From Cytobacillus solani (GTDB lineage: Bacteria; Bacillota; Bacilli; Bacillales; Cytobacillaceae), in NCBI RefSeq assembly GCF_001420595.1, contig NZ_LJIX01000006.1:1925361-1989360 (forward strand): 64,000 bases of DNA, written 5' to 3'. The translations under genes were made by a program, and so were the position numbers. Each line of letters starts with the position of its first letter. Positions within the stretch are counted from its first letter, which is position 1. A model generated the notes under the pieces. That model was not told the DNA's origin and searched no databases. It was given only the letters and a program-made list of their open reading frames with translations. Of this stretch, positions 40,419 through 49,571 are shown piece by piece.

Positions 40419-41954
40419 ATGGATTACGTAATTGAAATGCTAGGTATTCGCAAGGAATTTCCTGGGATCGTAGCAAATGATAACATTACACTTCAGGTGA
40501 AAAAGGGTGAAATCCATGCTTTGCTTGGTGAAAACGGAGCAGGAAAATCTACGCTTATGAACGTCCTTTTTGGACTTTATCAGCCTGAACAAGGAGAAAT
40601 AAAAGTAAAAGGCAAGTCTGTAAAAATTACCAATCCTAATATTGCAAATGATTTGGGAATTGGAATGGTGCATCAACACTTTATGCTTGTTGACCCCTTT
40701 ACCGTTACAGAAAATATTATCCTTGGAAGCGAAATTACAAAAGGCGGAAAAATTGATATTAAAACCGCAGAAAAAAAAGTTAGTGAAATTTCAGAGAAAT
40801 ACGGTTTAGCAGTCGATCCGCGTGCGAAAATCCAGGATATATCTGTTGGGATGCAACAGCGTGTTGAAATTTTGAAAACGCTATACCGTGGTGCAGAGAT
40901 CTTAATTTTTGATGAACCAACAGCTGTTCTCACTCCTCAAGAAATTCATGAACTGATTCAAATTATGAAAACCCTGATTAAAGAAGGAAAATCGATCATA
41001 TTAATCACACACAAGTTGAAAGAAATAATGGAAGTCTGTGATCGTGTAACGGTTATTCGAAAAGGCGTAGGTATCGGGACGGTTAATGTTAGTGAAACGA
41101 ATCCTAATGATTTAGCTAGCTTAATGGTTGGCCGTGAAGTTACATTTAAAACAGAAAAAATAGAAGCAAGTCCGAAACAGGAAGTGCTTCAAATAAAAGA
41201 TTTAAGAGTAAAGGACGCCCGCGGGCTGCCAGCAATTAATGGCTTAGATCTCACAATCAGATCAGGAGAGATTGTTGGGATTGCAGGGGTAGATGGCAAC
41301 GGTCAAACCGAATTGCTTGAAGCAATCACAGGCCTAAGAAAGTCTGAAAGCGGTTCAATCTTGTTAAATGGGAAGGAAATTCGCAATTTTTCACCAAGAA
41401 AGGTTACTGAATCTGGGGTAGGGCATATTCCACAGGACCGTCATAAACATGGACTTGTTCTTGATTTTCCAATTGGGGAAAATATGGTCCTTCAGACGTA
41501 TTACCAAAAACCATATTCAAAAGGTGGAATCCTGAATTATAAAGAAATTTACAAAAAAGCAAAAGGCTTAATTGATGAGTTTGATGTCCGTACTCCAAGT
41601 GAATTTACACCTGCACGGGCATTATCAGGTGGTAATCAGCAAAAGGCTATTATCGGACGTGAAGTCGATCGAAATCCAGACCTGCTTATTGCGGCACAGC
41701 CTACACGCGGTCTTGATGTCGGGGCGATAGAATTTATTCATAAGCGACTAATCGAACAGCGTGATAATGGAAAAGCGGTTCTATTACTATCATTTGAACT
41801 TGATGAAGTAATGAATGTAAGTGATCGCATTGCTGTAATCTATGAAGGACAAATCGTTGCGATTGTTGATCCGAAAGAAACGACAGAACAAGAATTAGGG
41901 TTATTAATGGCCGGTTCTAAACGGAAGGAAGCAGGTGAAAAAGCAGATGTCTAG
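40419..41954 (+). CDS. nupO: ABC transporter ATP-binding protein, nucleoside uptake (NupO-like)
   Basis: Duplicated sugar/nucleoside-type ATPase of 511 residues. The first half has Walker A GENGAGKS (37-44), signature ISVGMQQRVEILKTLYRG and Walker B ILIFDEPTAVL. The second half has a degenerate Walker A, GVDGNGQTE, with LSGGNQQKAIIGRE, as is typical for RbsA/YufO proteins in which one site is inactive. ATG 40419 follows AAAGGAG. The gene pairs with two permeases and the upstream BmpA-type lipoprotein; by homology to NupNOPQ the substrate is probably guanosine or another purine nucleoside. Confidence 0.93.
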   Translation: MDYVIEMLGIRKEFPGIVANDNITLQVKKGEIHALLGENGAGKSTLMNVLFGLYQPEQGEIKVKGKSVKITNPNIANDLGIGMVHQHFMLVDPFTVTENIILGSEITKGGKIDIKTAEKKVSEISEKYGLAVDPRAKIQDISVGMQQRVEILKTLYRGAEILIFDEPTAVLTPQEIHELIQIMKTLIKEGKSIILITHKLKEIMEVCDRVTVIRKGVGIGTVNVSETNPNDLASLMVGREVTFKTEKIEASPKQEVLQIKDLRVKDARGLPAINGLDLTIRSGEIVGIAGVDGNGQTELLEAITGLRKSESGSILLNGKEIRNFSPRKVTESGVGHIPQDRHKHGLVLDFPIGENMVLQTYYQKPYSKGGILNYKEIYKKAKGLIDEFDVRTPSEFTPARALSGGNQQKAIIGREVDRNPDLLIAAQPTRGLDVGAIEFIHKRLIEQRDNGKAVLLLSFELDEVMNVSDRIAVIYEGQIVAIVDPKETTEQELGLLMAGSKRKEAGEKADV

Positions 41955-42993
41955 TCGCATGAAAAATATTATCGTGCCGATTCTTGCCGTACTATTAGGG
42001 ATAATTGTCGGTACGATTATCATGTTAATAACAGGATATGATGCTGGTGCAGCATTTATTGCTCTTTGGGATGGAGCATTTGGTGATATATATTATACTG
42101 GAGAAACAATTCGGCAGGTTACCCCATATATTCTTGCAGGACTTGCAGTTGGATTTGCCTTTAAAACAGGTCTTTTCAATATTGGAGTAGAGGGCCAATT
42201 AATTGTTGGGTGGCTGGCTGCAGTATGGGTTGGAGTGGCGTTTGAACTACCTAAAGTCATCCACCTTCCATTAGCTGTGTTAGCAGCTGCCGCAGCCGGA
42301 GCACTATGGGCATTTATACCTGGCCTTTTAAAAGCGAAGTTTCGTGTTCATGAAGTAATTGTAACGATTATGATGAACTATATTGCATTACATGTAGCAA
42401 ACTATATTATCCGTACTGTACTTTCAGAAAAGAGTGACCGGACAGCGGATGTTTTCCCGTCAGCTTCTCTACGCTCCCCGTTTCTTGAAGGTCTAACAGA
42501 CTATTCTCGACTGCATTGGGGAATTATTGTTGCACTTATATGTGTATTTATTATGTGGTTTATTTTAGAAAAAACTTCCAGAGGCTATGAGTTGAAAGCA
42601 GTTGGTTTTAATCAGCATGCATCGGAATATGCGGGTATGAGTGTAAAATCAAACATTATTTTATCAATGGTTATTTCTGGAGCATTTGCTGGTCTTGCTG
42701 GTGCGATGGAAGGTCTAGGTACATTTGGCTACGCATCTATAAGAGGCGGCTTTACAGGTGTCGGCTTTGATGGAATCGCCGTTGCATTACTTGGTGGAAA
42801 TACACCAATTGGCATCATTTTAGCTGCGATTTTGTTCGGTTCTTTAAAAGTAGGAGCGCTGAACATGCCGCTTGAAGCAGGTGTACCAAATGAACTTGTT
42901 GATATTATTATTGCATTAATCGTTTTCTTTGTAGCTGCAAGTTATATGATCCGAATCTTTATTGATCGTATCGGCAAAAAGGGGGCGAAGTAA
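41935..42993 (+). CDS. nupP: ABC transporter permease, nucleoside uptake (NupP-like)
   Basis: Integral membrane permease of the BPD_transp_2 family, about 350 residues and eight to ten hydrophobic segments, with the family motif FKTGLFNIGVEGQLIVGW and the later GFNQHASEYAGMS cytoplasmic loop. The frame starts at GTG 41935, five bases after AAGGA and overlapping the end of nupO; ATG 41947 is a possible alternative that aligns equally well with B. subtilis NupP. Overlap with nupO implies coupled translation. Confidence 0.92.
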   Translation: MKKQMSSRMKNIIVPILAVLLGIIVGTIIMLITGYDAGAAFIALWDGAFGDIYYTGETIRQVTPYILAGLAVGFAFKTGLFNIGVEGQLIVGWLAAVWVGVAFELPKVIHLPLAVLAAAAAGALWAFIPGLLKAKFRVHEVIVTIMMNYIALHVANYIIRTVLSEKSDRTADVFPSASLRSPFLEGLTDYSRLHWGIIVALICVFIMWFILEKTSRGYELKAVGFNQHASEYAGMSVKSNIILSMVISGAFAGLAGAMEGLGTFGYASIRGGFTGVGFDGIAVALLGGNTPIGIILAAILFGSLKVGALNMPLEAGVPNELVDIIIALIVFFVAASYMIRIFIDRIGKKGAK

Positions 42994-43953
42994 GTGAGCT
43001 TAATGGATATACTATCAATTGTTATCCCTTCAACTATGCTATGGGCTGCTCCGCTTATTTTTACCGCACTTGGCGGTACCTTTTCAGAGCGTTCAGGTGT
43101 TGTTAACATCGGTCTCGAAGGTTTAATGGTTATTGGCGCATTCACCGCAATTGTCTTTAACTTAACATTTGCTGATGTGTTTGGGGATATGACTCCTTGG
43201 GTGTCCCTAGTGGCAGCAATGGTTGTAGGCGGACTTTTCTCTGTTATTCATGCGGTTGCCTCTATTACATTTAGAGCAGACCAAACGGTTTCTGGGGTAG
43301 CTATTAACTTATTAGCAGTAGGTGTATCATTGTTTCTTGTGAAATTTATGTACGATAAAGGTCAAACAGATATCATTCAAAAAGGCTTCAGTAAAGTGGA
43401 TATTCCAATCCTGAGTGATATACCGATTTTAGGAAAGATATTTTTCTCTAACACATACTATACATCTTACGTGGCAATAATAATTGCATTTATTGCATGG
43501 TATGTTATTTTCAAAACACCATTTGGTTTAAGACTTCGTTCTGTCGGTGAACATCCGATGGCTGCTGATACTATGGGGATCAATGTAACAAAAATTCGTT
43601 ATATTGCTGTTATTCTATCTGGAGCACTTGGAGGAATTGGCGGTGGAATTTATGCACAATCGATTACATCTGATTTCAGCCATGCAACGATTAGTGGACA
43701 AGGGTTCATGGCACTAGCAGCAATGATCTTTGGTAAATGGCATCCGCTTGGTGCAATGGGCGCAGCGTTATTCTTTGGTTTTGCCCAAAGCTTAAGTATT
43801 ATTGGTTCAAGCTTGCCGTTCCTTGAAAACATTCCAAATGTGTATTTATTAATTGCTCCATATGTACTGACGATCCTTGCGTTAACAGGCTTTATCGGCC
43901 GTGCTGACGCACCGAAAGCATCTGGGGTACCTTATATTAAGGGAAATCGATAA
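42994..43953 (+). CDS. nupQ: ABC transporter permease, nucleoside uptake (NupQ-like)
   Basis: Second permease (319 residues, multi-pass). It shares the family organisation with NupP: GVVNIGLEGLMVIGAFTAI in the membrane, and LRSVGEHPMAADTMGINVTKIR in the cytoplasmic coupling loop. GTG 42994 directly follows the nupP stop codon and is preceded by AAAAGGGGG. With the upstream lipoprotein, ATPase and NupP it forms a complete importer. A terminator follows immediately. Confidence 0.92.
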   Translation: MSLMDILSIVIPSTMLWAAPLIFTALGGTFSERSGVVNIGLEGLMVIGAFTAIVFNLTFADVFGDMTPWVSLVAAMVVGGLFSVIHAVASITFRADQTVSGVAINLLAVGVSLFLVKFMYDKGQTDIIQKGFSKVDIPILSDIPILGKIFFSNTYYTSYVAIIIAFIAWYVIFKTPFGLRLRSVGEHPMAADTMGINVTKIRYIAVILSGALGGIGGGIYAQSITSDFSHATISGQGFMALAAMIFGKWHPLGAMGAALFFGFAQSLSIIGSSLPFLENIPNVYLLIAPYVLTILALTGFIGRADAPKASGVPYIKGNR

Positions 43954-43960
43954 AGTAGTT

Positions 43961-43999
43961 GAAAGACCTTACTCTTAGATGAAGAGTGGGGTCTTTTTC
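43961..43999 (+). terminator. Intrinsic terminator after nupQ
   Basis: AAAGACC...ACTCTT pairs with AAGAGT...GGTCTTT around AGATG, followed by TTCTTTGG. It ends the transporter operon; the remaining 200 bases before brnQ hold no gene. Confidence 0.82.
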
Positions 44000-44206
44000 T
44001 TTGGGTTATATAAAGTTTGTTTCCAGTATTGGTGGAGTGTATAGTTTAAGTAAAGATAATTGTAGCTGCATCAAGGTACAACCTCTGGTTGCTAATTTTA
44101 AAACCTTGTCCTATCTGTCTGTGGATGTTATATTATTTTATTTTAAAGAATTAAGTGATTTGTAGTTTTATAAAAATGATAGAATTTTTCCCAGTTATTC
44201 TAAATG

Positions 44207-44258
44207 AAAAAACCACCAATCATTAAAGAAAACTCTTTAATAATTGGTGGTTCTTTTT
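44207..44258. terminator. Bidirectional terminator between nupQ and brnQ
   Basis: ACCACCAATCATTAAAG (44212-44228) pairs with CTTTAATAATTGGTGGT (44235-44251), 16 of 17 pairs. It has a T-run on each strand (GAAAAAACC on one side, GGTTCTTTTT on the other), so it can end both the plus-strand operon and brnQ. Confidence 0.9.
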
Positions 44259-44266
44259 AATCGATA

Positions 44267-45613
44267 TTATATTAATTGTTCTTCCTCTTTTTCTTTACTG
44301 CTTAGCTTAAAAAAGCCAATTATAATCCCCAGAATTACACCTATAAACGCAGGTAATAGCCAGCCTAATCCAACTTCATATAATGGAAGGATAGAAGAAA
44401 ATAATTGATCAACTGGTTTTACTCCCAATCCAGCTGCATTTAATCCGTCAAATACACTTACGATAAATGTGAATAACATAGCCAATTGATACACTATCTT
44501 CTTACCCTTAAATGCATTATGGAAGAAGGTTAATATTAATAAAACGATTGCTAAAGGATAAATGGTTGTTAACACTGGTGTTGAAATCGAAATCAAATGA
44601 CTTAATCCGAAGTTTGCAACAGCCGTACTAAAGATAGCAAAAATGATAACAAAACTACGATAAGAAACTTTAGGCAAAATTTTATTAAAATAGGAAGCAC
44701 AAGAGCTGATCAGACCGACGCTAGTAGTCATACAAGCCGCAGTAATGAGAGCGCCAAGTATTACTCCACCAAATGATCCAAAGTAGAGATTGGCTACCCC
44801 AGCTAAAACTGAGCCACCATTATCTAAAATACCTAATTCCGAAACACTACTTGCTCCCATAAATGCCAAAGCACTATAAAAGAAAGCTAAAAGAACTGCA
44901 GCGATTAAACCAGCCTTCATCGTAGATACCATAATCACTTTACCTGATTCCACACCTTTAGAGCGAAGGGAATTGATAATAATAATTCCAAATACGAAAG
45001 CTGCTAAAACATCCATCGTTAAATATCCTTCTGAAAAACCGCTGAAGAATGAATTTTCTGTATATTTACCAATAGGTTTTTGAAGAGCGCCAAGTGGTTT
45101 AAAAATTGCCACAATAACTAAGAGAGACAAAAAGCTTATTTTAATTGGTGTTAAATATTTACCTAAGATATCAACAATTTTTGAAGAATTAAGTGAAAGT
45201 AATGTTGCAACTGCAAAGAAAAGGATTGAGAAAATAAATAACCCAATCGTATCCCAAGATTCTGGGATTAATGGACGAATACCAATTTCAAAGGATACCG
45301 TTCCTGCTCTTGGTATCGCAAATAAAGGTCCGATAGCTAAGTATAAAATAATAGAGAATATTAACCCGAACATGGGATGTACTCTAGTTGCTAACGATTG
45401 AATATCACTTTCCCTGGAGTAACCTAGAGAGATAACAGTTAATATTGGTAGTCCAATACCAGTAATAACAAATCCAGCCATAGCTACCCAGATATTTACT
45501 CCTGCTTCCTGGCCCATCATGATTGGGAATATTAAATTGCCTGCTCCAAAAAATAGTGCAAAAAGCATTAACCCTAAAACAATAATATAAGAAGTTGAAA
45601 TCTTTTGATTCAC
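44267..45613 (-). CDS. brnQ: Branched-chain amino acid carrier BrnQ (LIV-II)
   Basis: Sodium-coupled carrier for leucine, isoleucine and valine, about 448 residues with roughly twelve membrane segments. It starts near YIIVLGLMLFALFFGAGNLIFPIMMGQEAG, the highly conserved family N-terminus (first helix). It is the only minus-strand gene in the window and interrupts the usual ymfC-transporter-ymfF order. The start GTG 45613 was preferred to GTG 45619 because AAGGGGG is then 8 bases away rather than about 2. A CodY-like box lies upstream, consistent with the known control of branched-chain amino acid uptake by CodY. Confidence 0.93.
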   Translation of the reverse strand: MNQKISTSYIIVLGLMLFALFFGAGNLIFPIMMGQEAGVNIWVAMAGFVITGIGLPILTVISLGYSRESDIQSLATRVHPMFGLIFSIILYLAIGPLFAIPRAGTVSFEIGIRPLIPESWDTIGLFIFSILFFAVATLLSLNSSKIVDILGKYLTPIKISFLSLLVIVAIFKPLGALQKPIGKYTENSFFSGFSEGYLTMDVLAAFVFGIIIINSLRSKGVESGKVIMVSTMKAGLIAAVLLAFFYSALAFMGASSVSELGILDNGGSVLAGVANLYFGSFGGVILGALITAACMTTSVGLISSCASYFNKILPKVSYRSFVIIFAIFSTAVANFGLSHLISISTPVLTTIYPLAIVLLILTFFHNAFKGKKIVYQLAMLFTFIVSVFDGLNAAGLGVKPVDQLFSSILPLYEVGLGWLLPAFIGVILGIIIGFFKLSSKEKEEEQLI

Positions 45614-45654
45614 AACCACTACCCCCTTCTACTAATTTCCCCTTGATATAATCA

Positions 45655-45669
45655 ATTATTCTGAAAATT
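45655..45669 (-). promoter_or_regulatory. CodY-like box upstream of brnQ
   Basis: ATTATTCTGAAAATT matches the CodY consensus AATTTTCWGAAAATT at 13 of 15 positions and lies about 42 bases upstream of the brnQ start, close to a TGATTATAT -10-like element on the minus strand. Function inferred. Confidence 0.5.
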
Positions 45670-45996
45670 ATTATTTAAAAATAACTTTTTAAAAATTCTG
45701 CCACCTTTCGAACCGTATTGATATATTGCTTTAATAAAATAACATATCAGGATAATGAACACAATATATTATTCCAATAAAATATTTAGTAATCTTTAAG
45801 TTCTATATGAGGTTTGATTTTAGATCCAATTATAAGTAAGACTACCTACTTGCAAACACCACTATGTATTTTGAATGAAAAAATTCATTACTGAGGAGGC
45901 TCACTGCCCACTCCGATTCGCTGCCTAACCTGGAGCAAATTTAATCACTATTAAATTTGATTAGCAGTTTGTAAACATACTGTTGATGGCAATAAC
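45670..45996. other. Non-coding gap between brnQ and ymfF
   Basis: No gene is seen. The A/T-rich sequence is interrupted by a higher-GC patch around 45895-45935 (GGAGGCTCACTGCCCACTCC), and a perfect palindrome CAAATTTAAT (45936-45945) / ATTAAATTTG (45950-45959) follows it. Origin unknown. Confidence 0.35.
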
Positions 45997-46026
45997 TTGA
46001 AAATAAGAAATAGGGCAAGTTATAGT
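45997..46026 (+). promoter_or_regulatory. Putative sigma-A promoter of the ymfF-ymfH operon
   Basis: TTGAAA (45997-46002) and TATAGT (46021-46026) with an 18-bp spacer, 80 bases before ymfF. Confidence 0.6.
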
Positions 46027-46105
46027 TAGAATATGATTTAATTTAAAGGTGTTTGCAGAAAATAATCTTGGATGAGATACATAAAAACGATTAGGAGGAT
46101 ATCAA

Positions 46106-47386
46106 ATGAATATAATTTCAGAAACGGTTAAAGCAATGACTGGCTATAACATTCATATTGTAAAAACCGATAAGTATAAAACCAACACGATCGTTTGGAA
46201 AATGAAAGCGCCATTAAGAAAGGAAGAAGCAACCCTACGGGCACTTTTGCCGTATGTTTTGCAGAGCAGCAATAAAGAATTTCCGACAACGGGAACACTA
46301 CGATCTTATTTAGATGAACTTTACGGAGCTAGTTTATACGTGGACTTGGCCAAAAAAGGTGAGTTCCACATTATTAGTTTTTCGTTGGAAATGGCCAATG
46401 AAAAGTTTTTATCAGACCCGACGCCCCTTTTGAAAAAGGCAATTGAGTTTTTAGCAGGTTTATTAATGAAACCAAATGCTGATGAAAGTGCTTTTCATAA
46501 GGAAACGGTAGCAAATGAAAAACGAACATTGAAACAAAGAATACAGTCCGTTTATGATGATAAAATGCGTTATTCCAATTACCGTCTAATACAAGAAATG
46601 TGCAAAGAGGAGCCATATTCCCTTCATGTTCATGGAGACATGGACGCAGTTGATTCTATCACACCTGAAATCTTATACGATTATTATCAAAACGCTTTGA
46701 AGCAGGATGAACTTGATTTATATATAATTGGCGATGTAAGTGAAGAAGAAGTATTTGGAGTGGTTAGCGAGCAATTACAATTTTCAGAACGCACCCCTAA
46801 AATTATTCATTCTTCAAATTATGTTTCGAAAAACAATGTTCATGAAGTTATCGAAGAGCAAGAGGTAAAACAAGGGAAATTAAATATTGGCTACCGGACA
46901 AATATCAAATATGGGGATGAAGATTATTACGCACTTCAGATTTTTAATGGGGTTTTTGGAGGATTTTCGCATTCCAAGTTATTTCTTAATGTAAGGGAAA
47001 AAGCCAGTCTTGCTTATTATGTAACGAGCAGGCTTGAAAGTCATAAGGGATTAATGATGGTTATGTCAGGGATAGATAATAAAAATTATGATCAGGCTAT
47101 ACAGATTATTAACGAGCAAATGGACGCAATGAAAAGAGGGGATTTTACAGAGGAGGAAATGGAGCAAACGAAAGCAGTTATTAAAAATCAGCTTCTTGAA
47201 ACGATAGATACTTCAAGAGGGATGGTTGAAATCCTCTATCATAATGTTGTTTCCAAAAAAGATATCTCTCTTGATGAATGGATGGAGAAAATGGATCTTG
47301 TGACAAAAAAAGATATTATTGCCGTTGCAAATAAGATACATTTAGATACTGTTTACTTTTTAACAGGAAAGGGGGATACAAAATAA
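46106..47386 (+). CDS. ymfF: M16-type protease homologue YmfF (zinc site absent)
   Basis: A 426-residue protein with the two-lobed M16 peptidase fold. The place of the HxxEH motif is occupied by non-matching sequence (region VLQSSNKEFPTTGTLRSYLDELYG), so no zinc ligands are visible, while the second-lobe segment GGFSHSKLFLNVREKASLAYYV is well preserved. It is probably the non-catalytic partner of YmfH, encoded next with a one-base overlap, as alpha/beta subunits are in mitochondrial processing peptidase. ATG 46106 follows AGGAGG. Confidence 0.9.
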   Translation: MNIISETVKAMTGYNIHIVKTDKYKTNTIVWKMKAPLRKEEATLRALLPYVLQSSNKEFPTTGTLRSYLDELYGASLYVDLAKKGEFHIISFSLEMANEKFLSDPTPLLKKAIEFLAGLLMKPNADESAFHKETVANEKRTLKQRIQSVYDDKMRYSNYRLIQEMCKEEPYSLHVHGDMDAVDSITPEILYDYYQNALKQDELDLYIIGDVSEEEVFGVVSEQLQFSERTPKIIHSSNYVSKNNVHEVIEEQEVKQGKLNIGYRTNIKYGDEDYYALQIFNGVFGGFSHSKLFLNVREKASLAYYVTSRLESHKGLMMVMSGIDNKNYDQAIQIINEQMDAMKRGDFTEEEMEQTKAVIKNQLLETIDTSRGMVEILYHNVVSKKDISLDEWMEKMDLVTKKDIIAVANKIHLDTVYFLTGKGDTK

Positions 47387-48669
47387 TGGAAAAAATCATA
47401 TTTGATCAACTGCAGGAAGAATTATATTATGAAAAGCTGAATAATGGACTTGATGTATATATCCTTCCGAAGCACGGTTTTAATAAAACTTATGCAACAT
47501 TTACCACGAAGTATGGATCGATAGACAATCATTTTCTGCCACCAGGAAAAGAGGATTTTGTAAAGGTTCCCGACGGGATTGCCCACTTTTTAGAGCATAA
47601 GCTATTTGAAAAAGAAGATGGCGATGTATTCCAGCAATTTAGCAAGCAGGGAGCTTCGGCAAATGCATTCACCTCTTTTACAAGAACGGCATATTTATTT
47701 TCAAGTACATCTAATGTGGAAAAAAATCTTGAAACGTTAATTGATTTTGTTCAAGCGCCATATTTTACAGAGAAAACGGTCGAAAAGGAAAAAGGCATTA
47801 TTGGGCAGGAAATTACAATGTATGATGACAATCCAGATTGGCGCTTGTATTTTGGACTAATCCAAAACATGTATAAAAACCACCCAGTAAAGATTGATAT
47901 TGCTGGAACAATTGAATCCATTTCTCATATTACAAAAGATATGCTTTATGAATGTTATAAAACGTTTTACCATCCGAGTAATATGCTGTTATTTATAGTT
48001 GGGCCCGTCAATCAGGATCAAATGATGAAGATGGTAAGGGATAATCAAGATCGTAAGGATTACAAAGAGCTGCCAGAAATCAAACGGAAATTTGAAGAGG
48101 AGCCTGTGGCGGTTGCTGAGAAAAAACTGGTACTAGAGATGAATGTACAAACATCTAAATGTTTAGTAGGAATTAAAGCACCAAATGCCAATCAATCTGG
48201 AAAAGAAATGCTAAAGAAAGAATTAAGTTTAAATGTGATGCTCGACATTTTATTTGGAAAGAGTTCGGATCATTACAGTTCATTATATAATGAAGGATTA
48301 ATTGATGAAACGTTTTCTTTTGATTACACGGAGGAGAAAGGTTTCGGATTTGCGATGGTTGGAGGAGACACAAGTGATCCAGATAGGCTTGCAGACACAA
48401 TAAAAAGAATTCTGTTGGAAGCTAAGGGAACGATTTCTGATGAAAGTTTAGAGCGAACGAAAAAGAAGAAGATTGGTGCCTTTTTACGAGCGGTTAATTC
48501 ACCAGAATATATTGCCAATCAATTTACTAGATATGCGTTTAATGACATGGATTTATTTGAAGTGGTGCCGACACTTGAAGGCATAACAATAGCAGATATA
48601 GAACGGGCTGCTGATGAGCTTATTTCTGAAGAACAATTTACTGTTTGTCTAGTTGTGCCAAAAAAATAA
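47386..48669 (+). CDS. ymfH: M16-type zinc protease YmfH
   Basis: A 427-residue M16 peptidase with the inverted zinc motif HFLEH (residues 67-71) and the downstream acidic segment EKGIIGQEITMYDDNPDW holding the third ligand. It overlaps the ymfF stop by one base and is the likely catalytic subunit of a YmfF-YmfH pair. Substrate unknown; the pair is conserved in Bacillaceae and related to proteases for peptide processing such as AlbE/AlbF, though no peptide gene is nearby. The ATG at 47386 follows AAAGGGGG. Confidence 0.9.
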   Translation: MEKIIFDQLQEELYYEKLNNGLDVYILPKHGFNKTYATFTTKYGSIDNHFLPPGKEDFVKVPDGIAHFLEHKLFEKEDGDVFQQFSKQGASANAFTSFTRTAYLFSSTSNVEKNLETLIDFVQAPYFTEKTVEKEKGIIGQEITMYDDNPDWRLYFGLIQNMYKNHPVKIDIAGTIESISHITKDMLYECYKTFYHPSNMLLFIVGPVNQDQMMKMVRDNQDRKDYKELPEIKRKFEEEPVAVAEKKLVLEMNVQTSKCLVGIKAPNANQSGKEMLKKELSLNVMLDILFGKSSDHYSSLYNEGLIDETFSFDYTEEKGFGFAMVGGDTSDPDRLADTIKRILLEAKGTISDESLERTKKKKIGAFLRAVNSPEYIANQFTRYAFNDMDLFEVVPTLEGITIADIERAADELISEEQFTVCLVVPKK

Positions 48670-48686
48670 ATAAGATGATAAGAATG

Positions 48687-48718
48687 AAGAAGCGCCGGTA
48701 TTGTGGCGCTTTCTTCTG
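48687..48718 (+). terminator. Hairpin after ymfH
   Basis: GAAGAAGCGCC pairs with GGCGCTTTCTTC around GGTATTGT. The T-run is broken by C, so termination strength is uncertain. Confidence 0.55.
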
Positions 48719-48741
48719 TTCGTGGAAATGGGTGTAGAAAA

Positions 48742-49464
48742 ATGAAAAAGTTTGCATTAATAACAGGGGCAAGCGGGGGAATTGGGGGAGCAATGGCTAT
48801 TAAATTAGCAGAGGAAGGATATTCCTTATATTTGCACTATAATGAAAATAAAAAGGCAATCGAACAGCTCTTAGCGCAATTACAGTTCTTTGATGGAGAA
48901 TATATCCCGATACAAGCAGATCTCACAACAAATAAAGGCTATAAAAAAATAGTGGAAAACATTTTTTCACTTGATGCAATCATTCATAATAGTGGAACTA
49001 GTCATTATGGTCTTCTTTATGAGTTAGACGAGGAACAGGCGGATACATTGATAAATATTCATGTAAGAACACCACTTTTACTAACTAAGGATCTCTTACC
49101 TAAGCTTCTTTCTAAAGGAGGAGGGAATGTTGTTGTGATTTCCTCTATTTGGGGACAGACTGGTGCTGCATGTGAAGTAGCCTATTCCACTGTTAAAGGG
49201 GCGCAAATTGCGTTTGTAAAAGCGTTAAGCAAGGAAGTGGCATTTAACGGGATTCGAGTGAATGCGGTTGCTCCTGGGGCCGTACAGACAGCTATGCTTG
49301 ATGGCTTTTCCTTTGAAGAGCTTGAGGAGTTAAAACACGAAATACCAATGGGAAGGCTTGCGTCCCCAGAAAATATTGCTGATGCGGTGTCTTTTCTTTT
49401 ATCCTCACAAGCTTCATATATTACTGGTCAAGTACTTGCTGTAAACGGCGGCTGGCATACATAA
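48742..49464 (+). CDS. ymfI: Short-chain dehydrogenase YmfI
   Basis: A 240-residue SDR with the NAD(P) motif GASGGIGG (residues 9-16), the IHNSGTS strand, the catalytic Ser at about 134-135 (VISSIW) and YxxxK (Tyr148, Lys152 in YSTVK). Homologous to YmfI of B. subtilis; substrate unknown. ATG 48742 was chosen because it gives the normal SDR N-terminus; the frame is open from GTG 48703, which lies in the preceding hairpin. The ribosome-binding site is weak (GGGTG). Confidence 0.9.
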   Translation: MKKFALITGASGGIGGAMAIKLAEEGYSLYLHYNENKKAIEQLLAQLQFFDGEYIPIQADLTTNKGYKKIVENIFSLDAIIHNSGTSHYGLLYELDEEQADTLINIHVRTPLLLTKDLLPKLLSKGGGNVVVISSIWGQTGAACEVAYSTVKGAQIAFVKALSKEVAFNGIRVNAVAPGAVQTAMLDGFSFEELEELKHEIPMGRLASPENIADAVSFLLSSQASYITGQVLAVNGGWHT

Positions 49465-49523
49465 AATGTTCAACGAACAGTCAATAAATAACATGCATAT
49501 TTTATCTTTCCAACATCCAAAAT

Positions 49524-49552
49524 AACAATGTACTATGGTGTACAACATTGTT
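49524..49552. repeat. Interrupted palindrome before ymfJ
   Basis: AACAATGTAC (from 49524) and GTAC..ATTGTT (to 49552) form an imperfect dyad directly before the ymfJ ribosome-binding site. Possible operator or mRNA hairpin. Confidence 0.35.
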
Positions 49553-49571
49553 AATGAAGGAGGATAATATC

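Noticed and set aside
45614-45900. Possible T-box riboswitch for brnQ
   Set aside because: No AGGGTGGNACCGCG-type antiterminator sequence is present on the minus strand in this region.
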